DNA from: Taxawa tesnikishii (nom. ined.)
Lineage: Eukaryota > Ascomycota > Dothideomycetes > Dothideales
Reading direction: 5' to 3'
Assembly: GCA_030247885.1 (NCBI GenBank)
Contig: JAPDRO010000009.1
Coordinates: 496,001 to 560,000, forward strand
Length of the DNA: 64,000 bases
Shown here: positions 14,227 to 27,000 of the stretch, piece after piece
Position numbering within the stretch: position 1 is the stretch's first letter
How the letters are laid out: each line of letters begins with the position of its first letter
The notes under the pieces: model-generated
The model's database searches: none
Told to the model about the DNA's origin: nothing
The model's input: the letters and a program-made list of their open reading frames with translations, nothing else
Made by a program: the position numbers and the translations under genes

Positions 14227-14667
14227 TTACATACAAGACCCCAAGATGTCCTTACTGAGTCTGATGCATGTGTCGTAATCCAGTGTCTCGAACTCCACTT
14301 CATGAATACATGCAGTCTCTCTGTACAAGATCCCATGGAGCCATTTCAGGGCTTGATCAACAGCGTTGTACGCACCGTATATGCATGGGCTGACAAGGAC
14401 GAAGCGCACCTTGCCGAAGTGTGTCGAGGGCGTCTCTGCATGTAGTTGCTTGTTCGTCTGGCGGAAATTGAGCAGCTCAACGACGCAGCGGTTGTATCTC
14501 TGTAAGACATGCCAAACATCGTTGAGCCGAATCAGAGCGAAGCAAAGACGATCATCGAGCAGAGAGTAGAGGATGGTGTAGATCATCTGGCGCAACTCCG
14601 GAGGAAGGTCGAAGAAACCAAGCCCCTGGCACAGGTATGAATCTGTTGCGGGCGGTGTAGCGGCCAT
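14227..14667 (-). CDS. Small 2EXR/F-box-like protein of unknown function
   Basis: A 146-residue frame starting at the ATG at 14667. Its opening FFDLPPELRQMIYTILYSLL is the signature of the abundant 2EXR/F-box-like proteins of filamentous ascomycetes, whose functions are mostly unknown. The LLNFRQTNKQLHAET segment, with Arg-Gln-hxxE spacing, also fits that family. Only the first part of the usual 250-400 residues is present. The frame ends just after a GTATGT donor-like site near 14246, so a further 3' exon is possible, but I could not identify one. It shares no obvious partner with its neighbours. Confidence 0.55.
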   Translation of the reverse strand: MAATPPATDSYLCQGLGFFDLPPELRQMIYTILYSLLDDRLCFALIRLNDVWHVLQRYNRCVVELLNFRQTNKQLHAETPSTHFGKVRFVLVSPCIYGAYNAVDQALKWLHGILYRETACIHEVEFETLDYDTCIRLSKDILGSCM

Positions 14668-14867
14668 GACTGGCGCGAAGGTCCCTCATGAACTGATGCG
14701 GTTGAAGGGGAAAACTGGTTTTTGCAATATGCTGCTTCGCTTTGTCCGGGAAACACGTGGTAGCCGTTCCGCAGAGTGAAGGCCTGAGAAAGCCGTGTAT
14801 GTAGTATGCAGATATTTTCTTTTTGTAAAGGATAATCCTACGTGCGACCCCAGGCAGCAGCTTTCAT

Positions 14868-15395
14868 TCAGCTTTCGATGTTCTGGTCCGGGGTCACTGT
14901 GGGAGAAACAAGTGTCAACACAAAGCTCTTACGGTTTGATACTGCATCGAGAACCATCAAACTCCAAGATCCAGAGGAGCTGTCGTAGGCAGATTCTTTG
15001 ATGCTGTTGTCCTCATCTCGGTAATAAATCCGATACGGATAATGAGTCGGGCTGACTTTCCAAGCAACTGCTGGGAGACTTGAATTGGCACGGATTCCTG
15101 TACCCATTGCTACTATACCGTTCACGAGAGCGGTTGAGTTTACCGAGGTATTCGTATCTATATTGCTTCGTCTGGTGCCAGCTACAGCCCCTCCCACTGC
15201 AGCCCCAACCGTGACCAGAAGGATAACGGCAACAAGGGTCCAGAAGTAATGCATCCGCAATCCGCATATTCGTTTGTGTAGTCCGACTGACGGCTCGGCT
15301 TCTTTCTCGATAACAATCGGGCCTTCAGCGTCTTTTCCTACGCCAGGATGGTAAGGTATTGGACTTTTGAAATCCTTACTGTCGTCCCGGAGCAA
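14868..15395 (-). CDS. Short single-pass membrane protein with a fucose-lectin-like blade
   Basis: An open frame of about 175 codons. It has a Pro-rich N-terminal stretch of about 45 residues, then one strong hydrophobic helix (FWTLVAVILLVTVGAAVGG) followed by AVAG, Thr/Asn-rich linker sequence, and then YRIYYRDEDNSIKESAYDS. The last part resembles one blade of the fungal fucose-specific lectin propeller. Type II membrane proteins with this lectin normally run past 350 residues, so this one is short. No ATG opens the frame at its upstream end; the first in-frame ATG lies at the membrane helix, so a 5' exon is likely but not found. A 36-nt in-frame intron-like segment sits near the 3' end (about 14891-14926). 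Expression and function are unknown. Confidence 0.5.
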   Translation of the reverse strand: MLRDDSKDFKSPIPYHPGVGKDAEGPIVIEKEAEPSVGLHKRICGLRMHYFWTLVAVILLVTVGAAVGGAVAGTRRSNIDTNTSVNSTALVNGIVAMGTGIRANSSLPAVAWKVSPTHYPYRIYYRDEDNSIKESAYDSSSGSWSLMVLDAVSNRKSFVLTLVSPTVTPDQNIES

Positions 15396-16985
15396 CTTTC
15401 ATTCCAGACCGTTTCGGCCTGACGGTCTGCGGGTCGCTGAAATGCTGTCGCCAGTCGACGTCTAGATCCGAGTGGTCGAGATGGACGACTTCTAGGTCAT
15501 TGAGATGTTACTCGCCTCATGATCGGTGTCCTTCTCTCGTCTTCTGCAGCCATGACCGAAGAGATAGACTACTCGGGAGATTGGGAAGGAAACTTCTGTT
15601 AATGAGAGAGCCTGAGTACATTGGAAGGGAGGGTAAGAACGAGACAATCGCAAAATAAGGGAGGGTTGCTTTCCAAGAGCGATGCGAAGGATAGCAGGTA
15701 GGCTGAAGGGTAGCCAGCATGTGGGCGCCAGCTGCGCCGTCAGACATGTGTCTTTCATGTGCTTGTTCAGCCTTGTCTACACCCTCGCCTAAGTAGCATG
15801 TAGAGCAAGACTGAAGATACCTGTGAGATAGCAGTACAAAGCCCGATCTGGCTTACCGATCAAACACAAGGCTTACAGATATCGACAAGGCTGCATCGTA
15901 TCGCATGGCCTTCAAGACGACTAGTCGGATCGTGCGAGTATTCGGCCTGCCGATGCGGAGGTCCGGATGATTCATGATTCGCAGTACTCGTCACAAGATG
16001 GATTGTATGCCGCGTGTGACAAGTGACCAAAGGCAGCCGGGCCGCCCAAGACCTGCCCCTCCAGTGCAAGAGTTTGCCGTAGCCACGTCCGAAAAGTCAG
16101 TGAACCACGCCACACCACACCAGTACGTGAGCGGGCTCCATCGTGCGTACGATGACCCGCACCCGAACACACTTATCATATCAGCGATCTTAGTTATGTA
16201 GTTAAGCGGCCGCGACAGCACCATTCACTTGCTCGTACACATGCGTCCAGGTATTGCAATGGAAGAATGTCGAGGTCGGCGAATTTGTGACGACTGTAAC
16301 GGGTCGGCGCGAGGCCATCGAGGGTTCGTGTTGGACCAAGCTACCCTGCGTCTCTGTCAGCCAATCAAGGAAGAAGACCCTCGTTCACGCCGATCCCCCA
16401 ATCTGCTACCCGCGCCCAGCAAGCGCTATCCAAGCCATTGACGCAGCGGTTCGTTGGCCAGCAAGATCTCTCCTCAAAACAGGGTCCTTAAAGAGCGCGC
16501 GTGCATGCATGCTTGCGTTTCATATCATGCTGTGACTGTCTTCGATTCACCACCAGACTTAATTTCCAGCGAAGCGCAGCAGGTGAGTCTTTCACGTTCG
16601 CTTGTTTATATAGAAGCTGCATTCCTCGCCAGCTCAGCACATCACGACACCTCTCGCACCTCTTGTTGCCGGCAACACAAAGACGCGGCTTTATACCTTT
16701 GTTTTGTTTTGTTTACAATTCTATCCGCTCCCTGCATCGTTTCATCAAGTTTCCTTTGTCAGCAGAAAGCGAACGTTAGCATCATCTACTGCGACACGCC
16801 GTTCACAACAATCTCTTATATCTGCCACGATCTTTCGCCAAGGCTCCACCTCTAATACATTCCACTACCAGCTCCAAGATTCTTGATCTGGCATCGGATC
16901 TCACCGTCCATACCGACAACAGCCATCGATATCTTTCCCACGACTATATCTGCCTTCTCAACAGCATCTTTCTCACACCAGCACC
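15396..16985. other. Gene-poor stretch upstream of the MARVEL gene
   Basis: About 1.6 kb without recognisable coding sequence. The last 350 bp are CT- and CA-rich and lead into the MARVEL protein ATG, so they probably hold its promoter and leader. No tRNA or repeat was recognised. Confidence 0.4.
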
Positions 16986-17535
16986 ATGCTTGACAAACTC
17001 GCAAGCCACTCCCACTCCGGCGGTCTCGTCGGCCTGTTAGTCCGCTTCATCCTGCGCTTCTTCCAATTCGTGCTCGCCATCACGGTCGCCGGTCTGTACG
17101 GTGTCGATCTGAGCAACGGAGCCAAGGCCCATGTGGCTCCGGACGGCAGATGGGTGTTTGCTGAGGTCGTTGCTGGCCTGGCTGCATTCTCCGTTCTCGT
17201 GTACGCTGTCCCGTTCATCAAGAGTTACTGGTTCTTCGCCTGGGACTTCGTTCTCTTGTAAGTATACCCTTTTCTCTTCCTCTCCCTCCTTTTGTAAGCA
17301 GATTGCTAACTTGTGCTGCAGTATTCTCTGGACCGCCCTTTTCGGTGTCTTCGGAAAGATCTACATCCCAGCCCACCCTACGCCAAAGCAGTCGGGTCAG
17401 ATTCGCATGAAGCATGCAGTCTGGGTCGACCTTATCAACATGCTGCTCTGGTTCGTCACAGCCCTCTACAGCACCTTTTTATGGTGGAGATTCAGCAGAG
17501 GCAAGACCCTTCACACCGGTCGCGCGCAGGTCTAG
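16986..17535 (+). CDS. MARVEL-domain four-helix membrane protein
   Basis: Two exons, 16986-17257 and 17322-17535, give 486 nt or 161 residues, with a GTAAGT donor and TGCAG acceptor. Four hydrophobic helices can be seen: FILRFFQFVLAITVAGLYGVD, VFAEVVAGLAAFSVLVYAVPF, WDFVLLFILWTALFGVFGKIY and VDLINMLLWFVTALYSTFLW. The RF.L.FFQFV..I..AGLYG start and the short C-terminal tail match fungal MARVEL proteins, which sit in plasma-membrane or secretory-pathway domains. The exact partner is unknown. It is a complete, normal-length member of the family. The following 540 bp to the TBC gene contain no recognisable gene. Confidence 0.85.
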
Positions 17536-18078
17536 ATGACCCGCAACAATTTCTCAGGGATGCTTGTGCAGGGACAGTTGTACAAGGGCGATGAATTGAA
17601 ACGATCAAGCAACGGAATGAGTAGAGTGGAAAGGGAACAACGAGCGATGGCGACGACGGACGTCTTTTCCTCTGATTTTGAGATACCACTCTGCATGCGT
17701 TTAGAGTCTGTACCTCTAACGAGGATTGAACAATGCATCAATAATGTATGACTCTGTAATCAAAGTTGAACCCATAGAGAATGTGTGGACGATGTCGGCG
17801 CTGAGCAGTTGTCTTTGTTCTTTCGGGTTGCTCGGAAACCTTTGGACCGTTTTCAAGCTTCAGGGACATGCAACGTTCGCGGCATGTCCCGTAGCAGCAG
17901 CTGATCAATAGCAACCACGTCTATGACTGAACCTAGTTAGAGGAGATGCATGTATTCTCTTCCAACCTACCCTAGGCTTCTTCTTCATGAATGAGGCTGC
18001 ACGCCTGTTGCATTCTTTGAATTGTAAACGAGATCGATTATGCATTGAGTAGTCGCGTACTTACCACAACAGCTCACG

Positions 18079-21000
18079 ATGTTTAGCAACTTCACCTCTC
18101 TGGTCCAGAAAGCTCAGTCATTCATTGAACCGAATATCGCTGGCTTGAACATCAATTCTGATCGTCGCCCACCCAAAGCAGCTCTCTTCCAGCATCAATT
18201 TCGCCTACCGGACACTCAGAACCCTCTTTACGAGATCACGGCCGAGCTTACGCTTCCGCCCAAGTCCAGTCTTACTTCGTCAGGACAGGGTCGAGGAGCA
18301 CGCAAAAGCTGGGACAAGGACAATTGGGACAGAGAGCGTGGAAACCACTATGTTGGAAAACTACACCTGAGCGAGCAGTTCCTCTGCTTCTCTACTCAGA
18401 ATTCCAGCTTTGCAACGAATGCGAGTACGTCTGCTTCCTCTGTCTTCACCGGCCAGACGCACGGCAATGGACCCGCTGGAAACGGCTTCACTCTACCATT
18501 GTGCGCAGTACGGAGGGTTGAGAGGCTTCACAGCCAGAGTTACATGTTCGCGCTCGCGATTAGCACGTGGAACGGTTATCCGGCGCCTACAGAGACCAAT
18601 CCCAAAGCGCTGAACTCCCAGGGAGGCAAGACTACTCCAGCAGCACCGAAGCTGATCATACAACTGGCCGGGAGTAGGCAACAATGTGAACGATTTTGCG
18701 ACGGGCTGAAGAAGGGCCTTAGAGAGGGTATGCGAGAAGTCGATAGCATGAGAAAAGTGATTGAAGAATGCTATTCCGAATATATGCTTGCCTCGGAGGT
18801 GAGGAGAAGAGAGAAGGCTCTCAAAGAAAAGGAGAGAGCAGACGAGGAGAAGAAGGGGGACCAGTGGAAGAGAAGCTCATAGGAGCAGATGAAGAAGAGC
18901 CTTTGAAGCCGCCTGATGCTGGTTTGGGAATGATATTCAAATATCCTGGCGATCCCAGGAAACTGCGCGACAAGGGTAAGATGAGGCTATGGTACGAATA
19001 CTTGCGGGAGAATGGCCGAAACGCGACTCTCGTACGACAGCCAGACCTACCAAGGCTAGTGAGGATCGGTCTGCCGAACCGCCTTCGTGGAGAAATCTGG
19101 GAACTCACATCTGGCTCGTTCTATTTACGGTTACAGAAGCCAAAACTTTACACTGAAACCCTTGAGATGCACGCTGGAAAGACTTCCCTGGCCATAGATG
19201 AGATAGAAAAGGACCTGAACAGGAGCTTACCAGAATACCCTGGTTTCCAAAGCCAGGAAGGTATCGAGCGGCTGCGGAGAGTACTCACCGCATACAGCTG
19301 GACGAACACTGAAGTCGGATACTGCCAGGCCATGAATATCGTCGTGGCTGCGCTGCTCATGTATGTTATGCCTACTTCCTTATACATAGTCTTGGCTAAA
19401 TGTACCAGATATGTTTCCGAAACCCAAGCCTTCTACCTTCTATCAGTGTTATGTGATCGCTTGTTACCCGGCTACTATTCGACAACCATGTACGGCACGC
19501 TCTTGGACCAACGCGTCTTTGAGTCTCTAGTGGAGAGAACACTGCCTATCCTCTCCGAGCACCTTGCCAAGTCAGACGTACAGTTATCCGTGGTCTCATT
19601 GCCATGGTTCCTCTCCTTGTACATCAATTCCATGCCTCTCATCTTTGCATTCCGGGTGTTGGATGTCTTTTTCTTAGAGGGCCCAAAGGTTCTTTTCAGG
19701 TTGGACTCGCTATCTTGCGAATAAATGGTGAAGAGCTGCTGGACGCAACCGATGATGGCACCTTCATCTCTGTTCTCAAGTCGTACTTCGCCCGCTTGGG
19801 AGAGTCAGCGCATCCAAAATCAGAAAACCCAAAGTTGCGAGCGGTTACAAATTTCCAGGCTTTGATGGTTGTTGCGTTCAAAGAATTTTCTGGCATCACT
19901 CAAAATACGATATCAGATTTGAGGGCAAAGCACAAAGATGCGGTCCTCCTCAACATTGAATCGTTCGCCAAACGAACATCAATTCGGAATCTTGGCCCGG
20001 AGAGCAAGAAACTCAGCATGAACGACCTGGGCTTCTTGTATGACCGCTTCTACGGCGTTTTGTATGAAAGACAGTCCAGGCTCCAGATGATCCAGCAAGA
20101 GACAGAGAGACGCAAAACGGCGGCAAAGGCGAAGGCTGCGGAGGTTGTTACGGGCATACCCGGCAACGCACCCGAGATGGGCAGAGTTGGGCTAGGACCA
20201 AGCCCGACGGAGATGGACTACGATGCCTACAGAGAGTTCCTAGCTGGTGAGGCGTGCAGAAGACTGACGTAATCGATTGGAGCGCTGATTCATAACAGGA
20301 ATTTCAAAATGGGCAATCACCGATTCTCCTAGTTCGCCTACTAAGAACTCAAGTCCGGAGAAGCAGAACAATGGCTACTTCTCTAACACCTTCCGTGCGC
20401 GCGGCATTTCGCTTTCGCCCTGGGGAGCAGGCCCTGAGCCAGCAGACCACGAGTTCATGCGGAGATTATTCAGCTCGTGGGATACTGATGAAGCTGGTGT
20501 TCTCGGCTTGCAGAATGTCGTTTCTGGTCTCGCACGTATAAAGGGGACAAGAGATATCATGTCGACTCTTAGTTACTTCTTTGATCTCTACGATGACGAC
20601 CGTGATGGCAAGGTTGACAGAGAAGGAATTCTCAGGATATCAGAAGCGTTGTTGTTCCTGTCAAGGCGCGGCCTTTCCGGAGGACCATCTCCTTCTGGAT
20701 CCACCAACAACCTGGCGCAATCTGAGTTCATGCCGGATGGAACACCTATCCGGCGAGAAAACAAAGACGAGCAGTTTCTGAGCAGCGTGTCTGCATTTAT
20801 CAGGCGCTGCTTTGAGTATGCTGACCCGGATCAAGCCCCTGCACACGCAAACGATTCCATACCGGTTATATCGCCAGCACTAGCGCCGCAGGAAGAAGAG
20901 TTGGAAAACCCGGACGCCTTCAGCATAGGGGACGATGATGACGATCTTTTGGACCTTGGCGACCAAGACTCTGCTAAACCCATCTCTGCTGCATCAACAC

Positions 21001-21692
21001 CCACGAAAGAAACACAGCCCGACCTATCCACATCTCTCACATCGCCAACGTCAGACAAGCTCGCCTTCGGCCAAACAACATCCAACAAAAATGCTGCGGC
21101 GAACGCCGCTCTTGATCCTAACCACCCTCTTTACATCACCCTCCCAACCTTCCGCATGGTTGTCCTCGCCGACGAGGTCCTCGAGTCTTTCTTTGACTCT
21201 GGCTTCCCGAACTCCTTTCACCTAGCCGACGCACCCTTGCCCTCGTCAACCGTCACCTCGACATCCAACCTCACCACCTTCACCAGTGCCATGCCAAAGG
21301 GCGTCGCCCAGCCAGCGATCAGCCCCGGCGGGCCAGGCGCAGGCGTCGTCGCCCCTGGCAAGGGGCTGCGCGGCATGCTCGATAACATCGTCACGGATGG
21401 CATGAGAGTTGCCGCAGAAGTAAGACGGCGCATGGACGAGGCGCAGAAGGAACTCGACCGTGGCGCCGTCACGAGGGGCACCGAGGACGAGGAAGACGAG
21501 GACGAAGGTGATGAGGGCGGGCGTGATCTGCTGGAGGGTGCGGATGCTGAGGCGGGTAACGAGTCCGCAACTGCGCAGGGCAAGAGAGAGGATCTGCCGA
21601 GTTTGTTGGACGAGCCGCTTGTGAGAGAACCGCAGGGAAAGGGCAAGGAAAAGGAGGAGCCTGTGAGGAAGGATACGATCTTTGATGCTTGA
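18079..21692 (+). CDS. GRAM-TBC-EF-hand Rab GTPase-activating protein (Gyp2/Mdr1-like)
   Basis: Stimulates GTP hydrolysis by a Rab/Ypt GTPase in membrane traffic. Exons 18079-19360, 19409-20246 and 20299-21692; with two restored bases the length is 3516 nt, or 1171 residues. Order of parts: GRAM-like N-terminal domain to about residue 230, a charged coiled stretch, a TBC domain starting at [16 protein letters not shown], a helical segment, an EF-hand-like region ([20 protein letters not shown]), and an acidic low-complexity C-terminus. Both catalytic fingers are present: the arginine finger in IEKDLNR and the glutamine finger in GYCQAMN. This domain order is that of yeast Mdr1/Gyp2. The frame breaks at G5 (18855-18859) and T4 (19693-19696), one base each; both restore the conserved sequence. 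Calcium binding is uncertain, since only one good loop is visible. Confidence 0.92.
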
Positions 21693-22009
21693 TGTGGGAA
21701 GGATGGCGAGGGGAGTTTAGGTTACACTCGGCTTTGGGTCTGGGGGTTTTGGGGGAGGTGGGATTGACGAGTAATGGATGAATGGATGGGTGGATTGGTG
21801 AATAGCGTCTGTAAAGGACATGAAACGGTATTCAAGCAGGAAGGTCACAGCGCTGTCTGGAAACGGACGTGGTTCTTCCCAGTATCAAGCTGATGGACCA
21901 TGGACTGCCAAGACTACGGTGGCCAGTATTGTACGTACTTGCGTTATCTGTGACCTCATGCTCATCTCTGTGGAACAACAATAGCACTTTCTCTCACCAA
22001 ATCTCGTTC

Positions 22010-23246
22010 ATGTATAGTCAATTGCGTATTCAGGCACTGAGGCGACATTTCAACCTTGTGTCTTGCCAGTCAAGAAAGTCAAGCCCGTTGTTGTTGCGGG
22101 CCGGCCTCGCGATGAGTGCTTCAAATCCTCCTCGGCGATTCGCACCGCTGAGTGCAGCAGCAACTGGAAAGAGTGAAGTAGACGGACGCATGGTTCTCAA
22201 GGGCATAGTCTTCGATATGGACGGCACGCTGTGTAAGTCTTTCCCTCTACGCACCATACGCAGCAATCCGTAGCATCTGAGACATTGCCACTTCCTTCCC
22301 ATCACCTCTTTCTTGATCCTCCTTCCTCCAACTTGGAAATCAACGGCTCGGCTCAGCTCAGCTCACTCTCCCTCGCAAGCAAAGGCGAACCGCAGAACTA
22401 CATGTTTGGTGAGATGCGGTCCGCCCTAGGAATCACAAAATCCGAAGATATACTGGACCATATCTACGCGCTTCCAGAATCCGAACAGGACGAAGCACAC
22501 GCTAAGATCCAGGCCATTGAGCGTCGCGCCATGGAAAATCAGGTTCCTCAGGCGGGGCTGGTGAGTCTGATGGAACACCTGGATGCCAGAGACGTCAAAA
22601 AGCCATCTGTACGCGGAATTTCGAGTGAGTGAACCCGCAAGGACGCCCAAACGATAGCCCGACGTGGCAGGGCACCGCTCGATTCGCCTCTTCCACTACA
22701 TCTTCCACCTCTTTCCTTCTTCCTGTTTCATTTGGACAGAAAAACAGCTATCAGTCCCGACGGCGCAACTAATCGTCTCGCTCTCAGCACTCCGGTAACC
22801 CACCTCCTCTCCACCCACCTTCCCGGCCACATTTCCGCTTTTTCGCCCATCATAACGCGCGACTTTCGACCACCCAAGCCCTCACCAGCTGGCATCTTAC
22901 ACATCGCACAAGCCTGGGGTCTCATCTCGTCTTCCGAGATCTCCAACGAGGGGCGGCCGATTGCGAAGAGAGCGATCCCGCTCATCATGGTAGGCGACAG
23001 CGTCGACGACATGGAGGCCGGACGTGAAGCTGGTGCTGCCACCGTGCTGTTGAGAAGTGAAGGCAAGGAAGAGTTGGAGAGGGATGAGAGGACGGATTTG
23101 GTGATTAGTCGGTACGTGTGCTCTCCAGTTTTCTCAATGACTGACGGGTTCGTAAATTGGTGATTGATGACTGATGTTTGAGGCGGTCTAGGCTGGACGA
23201 GCTGATTGACATACTCGAGAATGGATTTGAGGGTCGGCAGGGATGA
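22010..23246 (+). CDS. HAD-superfamily hydrolase
   Basis: Haloacid-dehalogenase-type phosphatase of the group often annotated as phosphoglycolate phosphatase-like in fungi. Exons 22010-22232, 22385-22624, 22788-23111 and 23192-23246; with one restored base the length is 843 nt, or 280 residues. Motif I is the nucleophile sequence GIVFDMDGTLC, split by intron 1 at the Cys codon. Motif II is the KKAICTRNFD segment, motif III the conserved lysine in TRDFRPPKPSPAGI, and motif IV the MVGDSVDDMEAG acidic pair. The N-terminal 35 residues are basic and Ser/Arg-rich, which could target mitochondria; a later ATG at MSASNPP is an alternative start. The break is an A5 run at 22597-22601; six A restores both motif II and the intron phase. 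The substrate is unknown. Confidence 0.88.
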
Positions 23247-24043
23247 TAGATGATGGGCCCGGTGAGGAAACATTAGAGACCATCGACTTTCTTCATCGTA
23301 CATACCCTAGGGCACCGTTACAGTCACTCGCTTAGATAGTCTATACATTCGTCTTTGAGACACAACTCCACCTCAAGGCTCCCTGGTTTGCATGCATTCA
23401 TGTGTACTTGACTTGTTCGTGTGAAGTTTAAGCACATGGCCCTTGCGCAGGTCCAAACCCATCGCACACCGCACCTTCAATTCTCTCTTTCTTTCTCTCG
23501 GTCTGACTGGTTGACTGCCGTATGTTATCGGCATGCACACTCCCACATCAACCATCAGTGTTTGACGAGAAGGACGTCAAGAGAGCAATGCTACGAGGAT
23601 CAGCTGTGTACGACGAATCCCGCTTTAACACCAAATCGCTATTTTTCCAGACACTCGTGTTGGCAATGTATCAAACGGATTGAATACCAGGACTCGTAGA
23701 CTTGCTCCGCCCGAGGCAAAGGTCAACAAGACTGAAAGAGAGCCAGGTCAGGCATTTCGAGAAGGCATCCCATCGGTGCAATGACGCTGGTGTTTGATAA
23801 GGACAACAACCACATTGACGTTTCTTGCGCATCAACCTGATGCATGTGCGGAACAAGAATTTGCCATCGTAACAAAGAGGACCCTTCGAATTTCGGCCAT
23901 TTCTAGCCTAGCCTAGCCTACTCCACCCCTTATAGACAAATTCATGCGCAATCGGCCAACCGGAACACCATGCGGAAACACCACGTCGACCATTCAACCT
24001 GCGACCACAGCCCCTCGGCTAGCGATAAGCCACATCAAATCAT
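23247..24043. other. Intergenic between convergent genes
   Basis: Lies between the 3' ends of the HAD gene and the class I myosin gene. No gene is visible on either strand. A short CTAGC-type repeat occurs at about 23907-23921. Confidence 0.45.
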
Positions 24044-27000
24044 CTACCAATCCTCCCCTCATCATCCCTCCTCATAGCCTTCTGCCTCGCCCTCAACGCC
24101 TCAGCAAGCCCACCGGCAAGTCCACCTCCACCACCCTGACTCACAGGCGTGGCCGCACCGCTCGTGTCCGTGCCGCTGCCGGCCGAGTATCCGCTGTCCC
24201 TGGCCGGAGCCGGCGGGGCCGGTTTCCTGCCCGCGGGCCTCTTCGCAGGCGGTGCGGGTACTGGCTTCTTGGCTGCAACGGGCCCACCATTAGCCAGTCC
24301 GTTCGCCTTGCCCGCGGCTGGTGGCGGGGAGGTACGGAGCGGGCTTGGACGGGCGGCGCGGGAGGGGAGGGGCGGGTTTGTGTTCTTCGAGATACGCGGA
24401 GGGGCCCAGCCGGATGCTGAGTGGTCAAGTCGGCGTGCCAACCACCAGCCTGAGTGAGTGTCGTGTTAGTATTGTGGTTTTTGTTGGGGTTGATGAGATT
24501 GAAAGGGCTTGGATCTGGGACTTACCGTTGTTCTCCTTCTGCGTCACAACGATGAGCTCGTCCTTCTTCAGGCTCAGCTCACCGCTCGTCTGGCCAACAA
24601 AGTCGTACAGCGCCTTGTAGGTCGGATCCTTGGAAGCTGCGGGTGCGGGAGGCGGTGGCGGCGGTGGAGCCCGAGCAGAGGCCGTCGACGCCGTGGACAC
24701 GTTCCTAGAGTGGCCAGTGCCGTTGACCGCCGCGATGGGTTGCGGGACAGCTCTGGGTTGCGCGGCGGCAGCGGCCGCTGGCTGTGCTGCTGCTTGCGGT
24801 ATCGGGCGGGCTTGAGGTACAGGACGGGCTTGGGCAGCAGGGCGAGAAGCAAGCTTGGATGGCTGACCGTTAGGCCCGCCGGCACGAAGAAGCTTACCAG
24901 AAGTGATAGGCTTGGCGGCGATCTGTTTGCCGCGAGGAGTCGGCTTAGAGACCGAGTTGGGAGGCTCGCCTGGTCCGGTATGGATTTGACCACTCTTGTA
25001 AACGTCGTCTCGTGGGATTGCCGGGTCTTTGACGACTTTGATTGTTGCGGGCTTCCCTGGCTTTTTGTTGTATTGAACGCTTCAGGCTTGTCAGTGCCGC
25101 ATTTGTCCGGTTGAGATTCTTGCACTTACCTATCACTAATCCGAAGGTCAAGCGAACCACGAGAAGCGTGCTTCAGCTGAGTGAAAAACTCGGTTTTAAA
25201 GACGCAGTTGACGAGAGGATCGGGCTCCTGAGCCGATCCAGCTCCAATTGCAAACCAGTCATCCTTCAAATTGGAGCAGCTGATGTAGCGGATACCGCCA
25301 ATGGGAATAGTGCGCTCAGCCATGATACTGAGTTGCTTGTTAACCAATGCTTGCTTAACCAAGTAGACGTTCTTGTTGGTCAGAACCAAGAAACGCGGCT
25401 CGGGTTTACTCGATCTTCCGAGCTTTGACACCAAAACTTCAGCACGGCAGGAGAACATAACAGTTTCGGCGCTGCTGAGACGGATGGACTCCCGAATCAT
25501 CTGGCCGGAGCCACCGTTGTTGCCAATACCAAGGTAGTCCCCCATGAACCTCCGGTAGCCAACCAAACTGTAGCGTCTGCGTTCCTTGCGGCCTGCCAGA
25601 ACCTGATGGCCCTCGTCACGCAGTTGTATGAACTCCCGACCGCCCGTCTTCCTCCGCCAGAAGCGCTGGATGCGAGTCGCGCACTCGATGCGGTAACGGA
25701 GATAGTTGCGCCATGCTCGTTGGATACGAATCGCCATGTTGTGCCAATAGCGGTCACGCATCGTCTCAAGCGCAAACAAGGTCTCTGGCGTCTTGATGAA
25801 AGCCTTCGTAACACCCAGCTGGAACTCCTCCTGTGGTATGCTGGTATCTTTCAGGATCTGCTTCACACCGGACTTTGCATCTCCTGTCCAAGTGTAATCT
25901 CCGGCGTAGCTGGTCTTGGGGAGAGCAGGTAGAACCGCTCGACGAACTTCTCGTACGTCTGTCTGTAGGCAAAACCGGCGCGACGAATGCGCACGTTCTC
26001 CTGAAGACCGAGATACTTGATCTGGTGCATAACGTTGCTGTTGTTGTACTCAGTAGGAGACTTGTTCTCGTTGGGCTTGATCGTCCGGATGTAGGATGGT
26101 CGAGCTTGCATCAGAGTCGCTACTAGATCATTCGCGGAAGCCTTGATTTTGTCACCTGCGGTGGGCGGCCGCCTCTTGTTGTCCTGGTCAACCTGGTTTG
26201 GGAAGAGGGTGCGCACGAAGTTGTTGGAACTCTGGCCAACGAGGTTGAGCAAGTCTTTCAGCAACTGGTCCTTGTTCTTGTCTGTCATTCCTTCGACAGC
26301 GTAAGACACGTCACCGGCATAGTGCTTGATAACGAATTGACCCTGCCGGGGCTCAAAATTCGGATTTGAAGAGAGCACGTTTAAACGCTGCGCGAATGTT
26401 TGATCTGCTGCAGCCGGATCCGCGTGTGCCGTCGCGCAAGCGTCGTTCAACGTCGCAAACACACCAGCAGGTCTCCTCTCTTCGATCAGATCACAGACAA
26501 CTTTGTTGTCGAAGTACTTGATCGGTGTCCAGGTGATCTGCTCCCGCTCGTACTCCTCTTGCTCAGCTTTCAACGTCAGCTGAATGAAGATTTGCTGCAA
26601 CTTCTCGTTGACATAGTTGATACAGAGTTGCTCGAAGGAGTTTTTTTCGAAGATCTCGAAGCCATAAATATCCAGAATACCAATCGAATGGGCAAGAGAG
26701 CCTCTCGCTTGTAGCGAGTTGTTCACTCTCGCCACAATCCAGTCGAACATGTTGAAGTAGATGGCTTTGGACAGCGCATCCCGAACCGCGATAGCTTGAG
26801 CCGGGTTCAGGGGAACGTCGTAGACCGAACCTCTCCGGCCGCCACGGCTAGTCTCCATTATTCTGATCGTTAAGGCCCTGTTGACGTGGGCTGAATCCAC
26901 TTCCAGAAGGTAGGCGACAAAATCCACCACAGATTGGTCCTGGATCGCGGTATTTCCATGATCGTCCTCCGTGAACGTGACGTTACCTAACCAAAGGATT

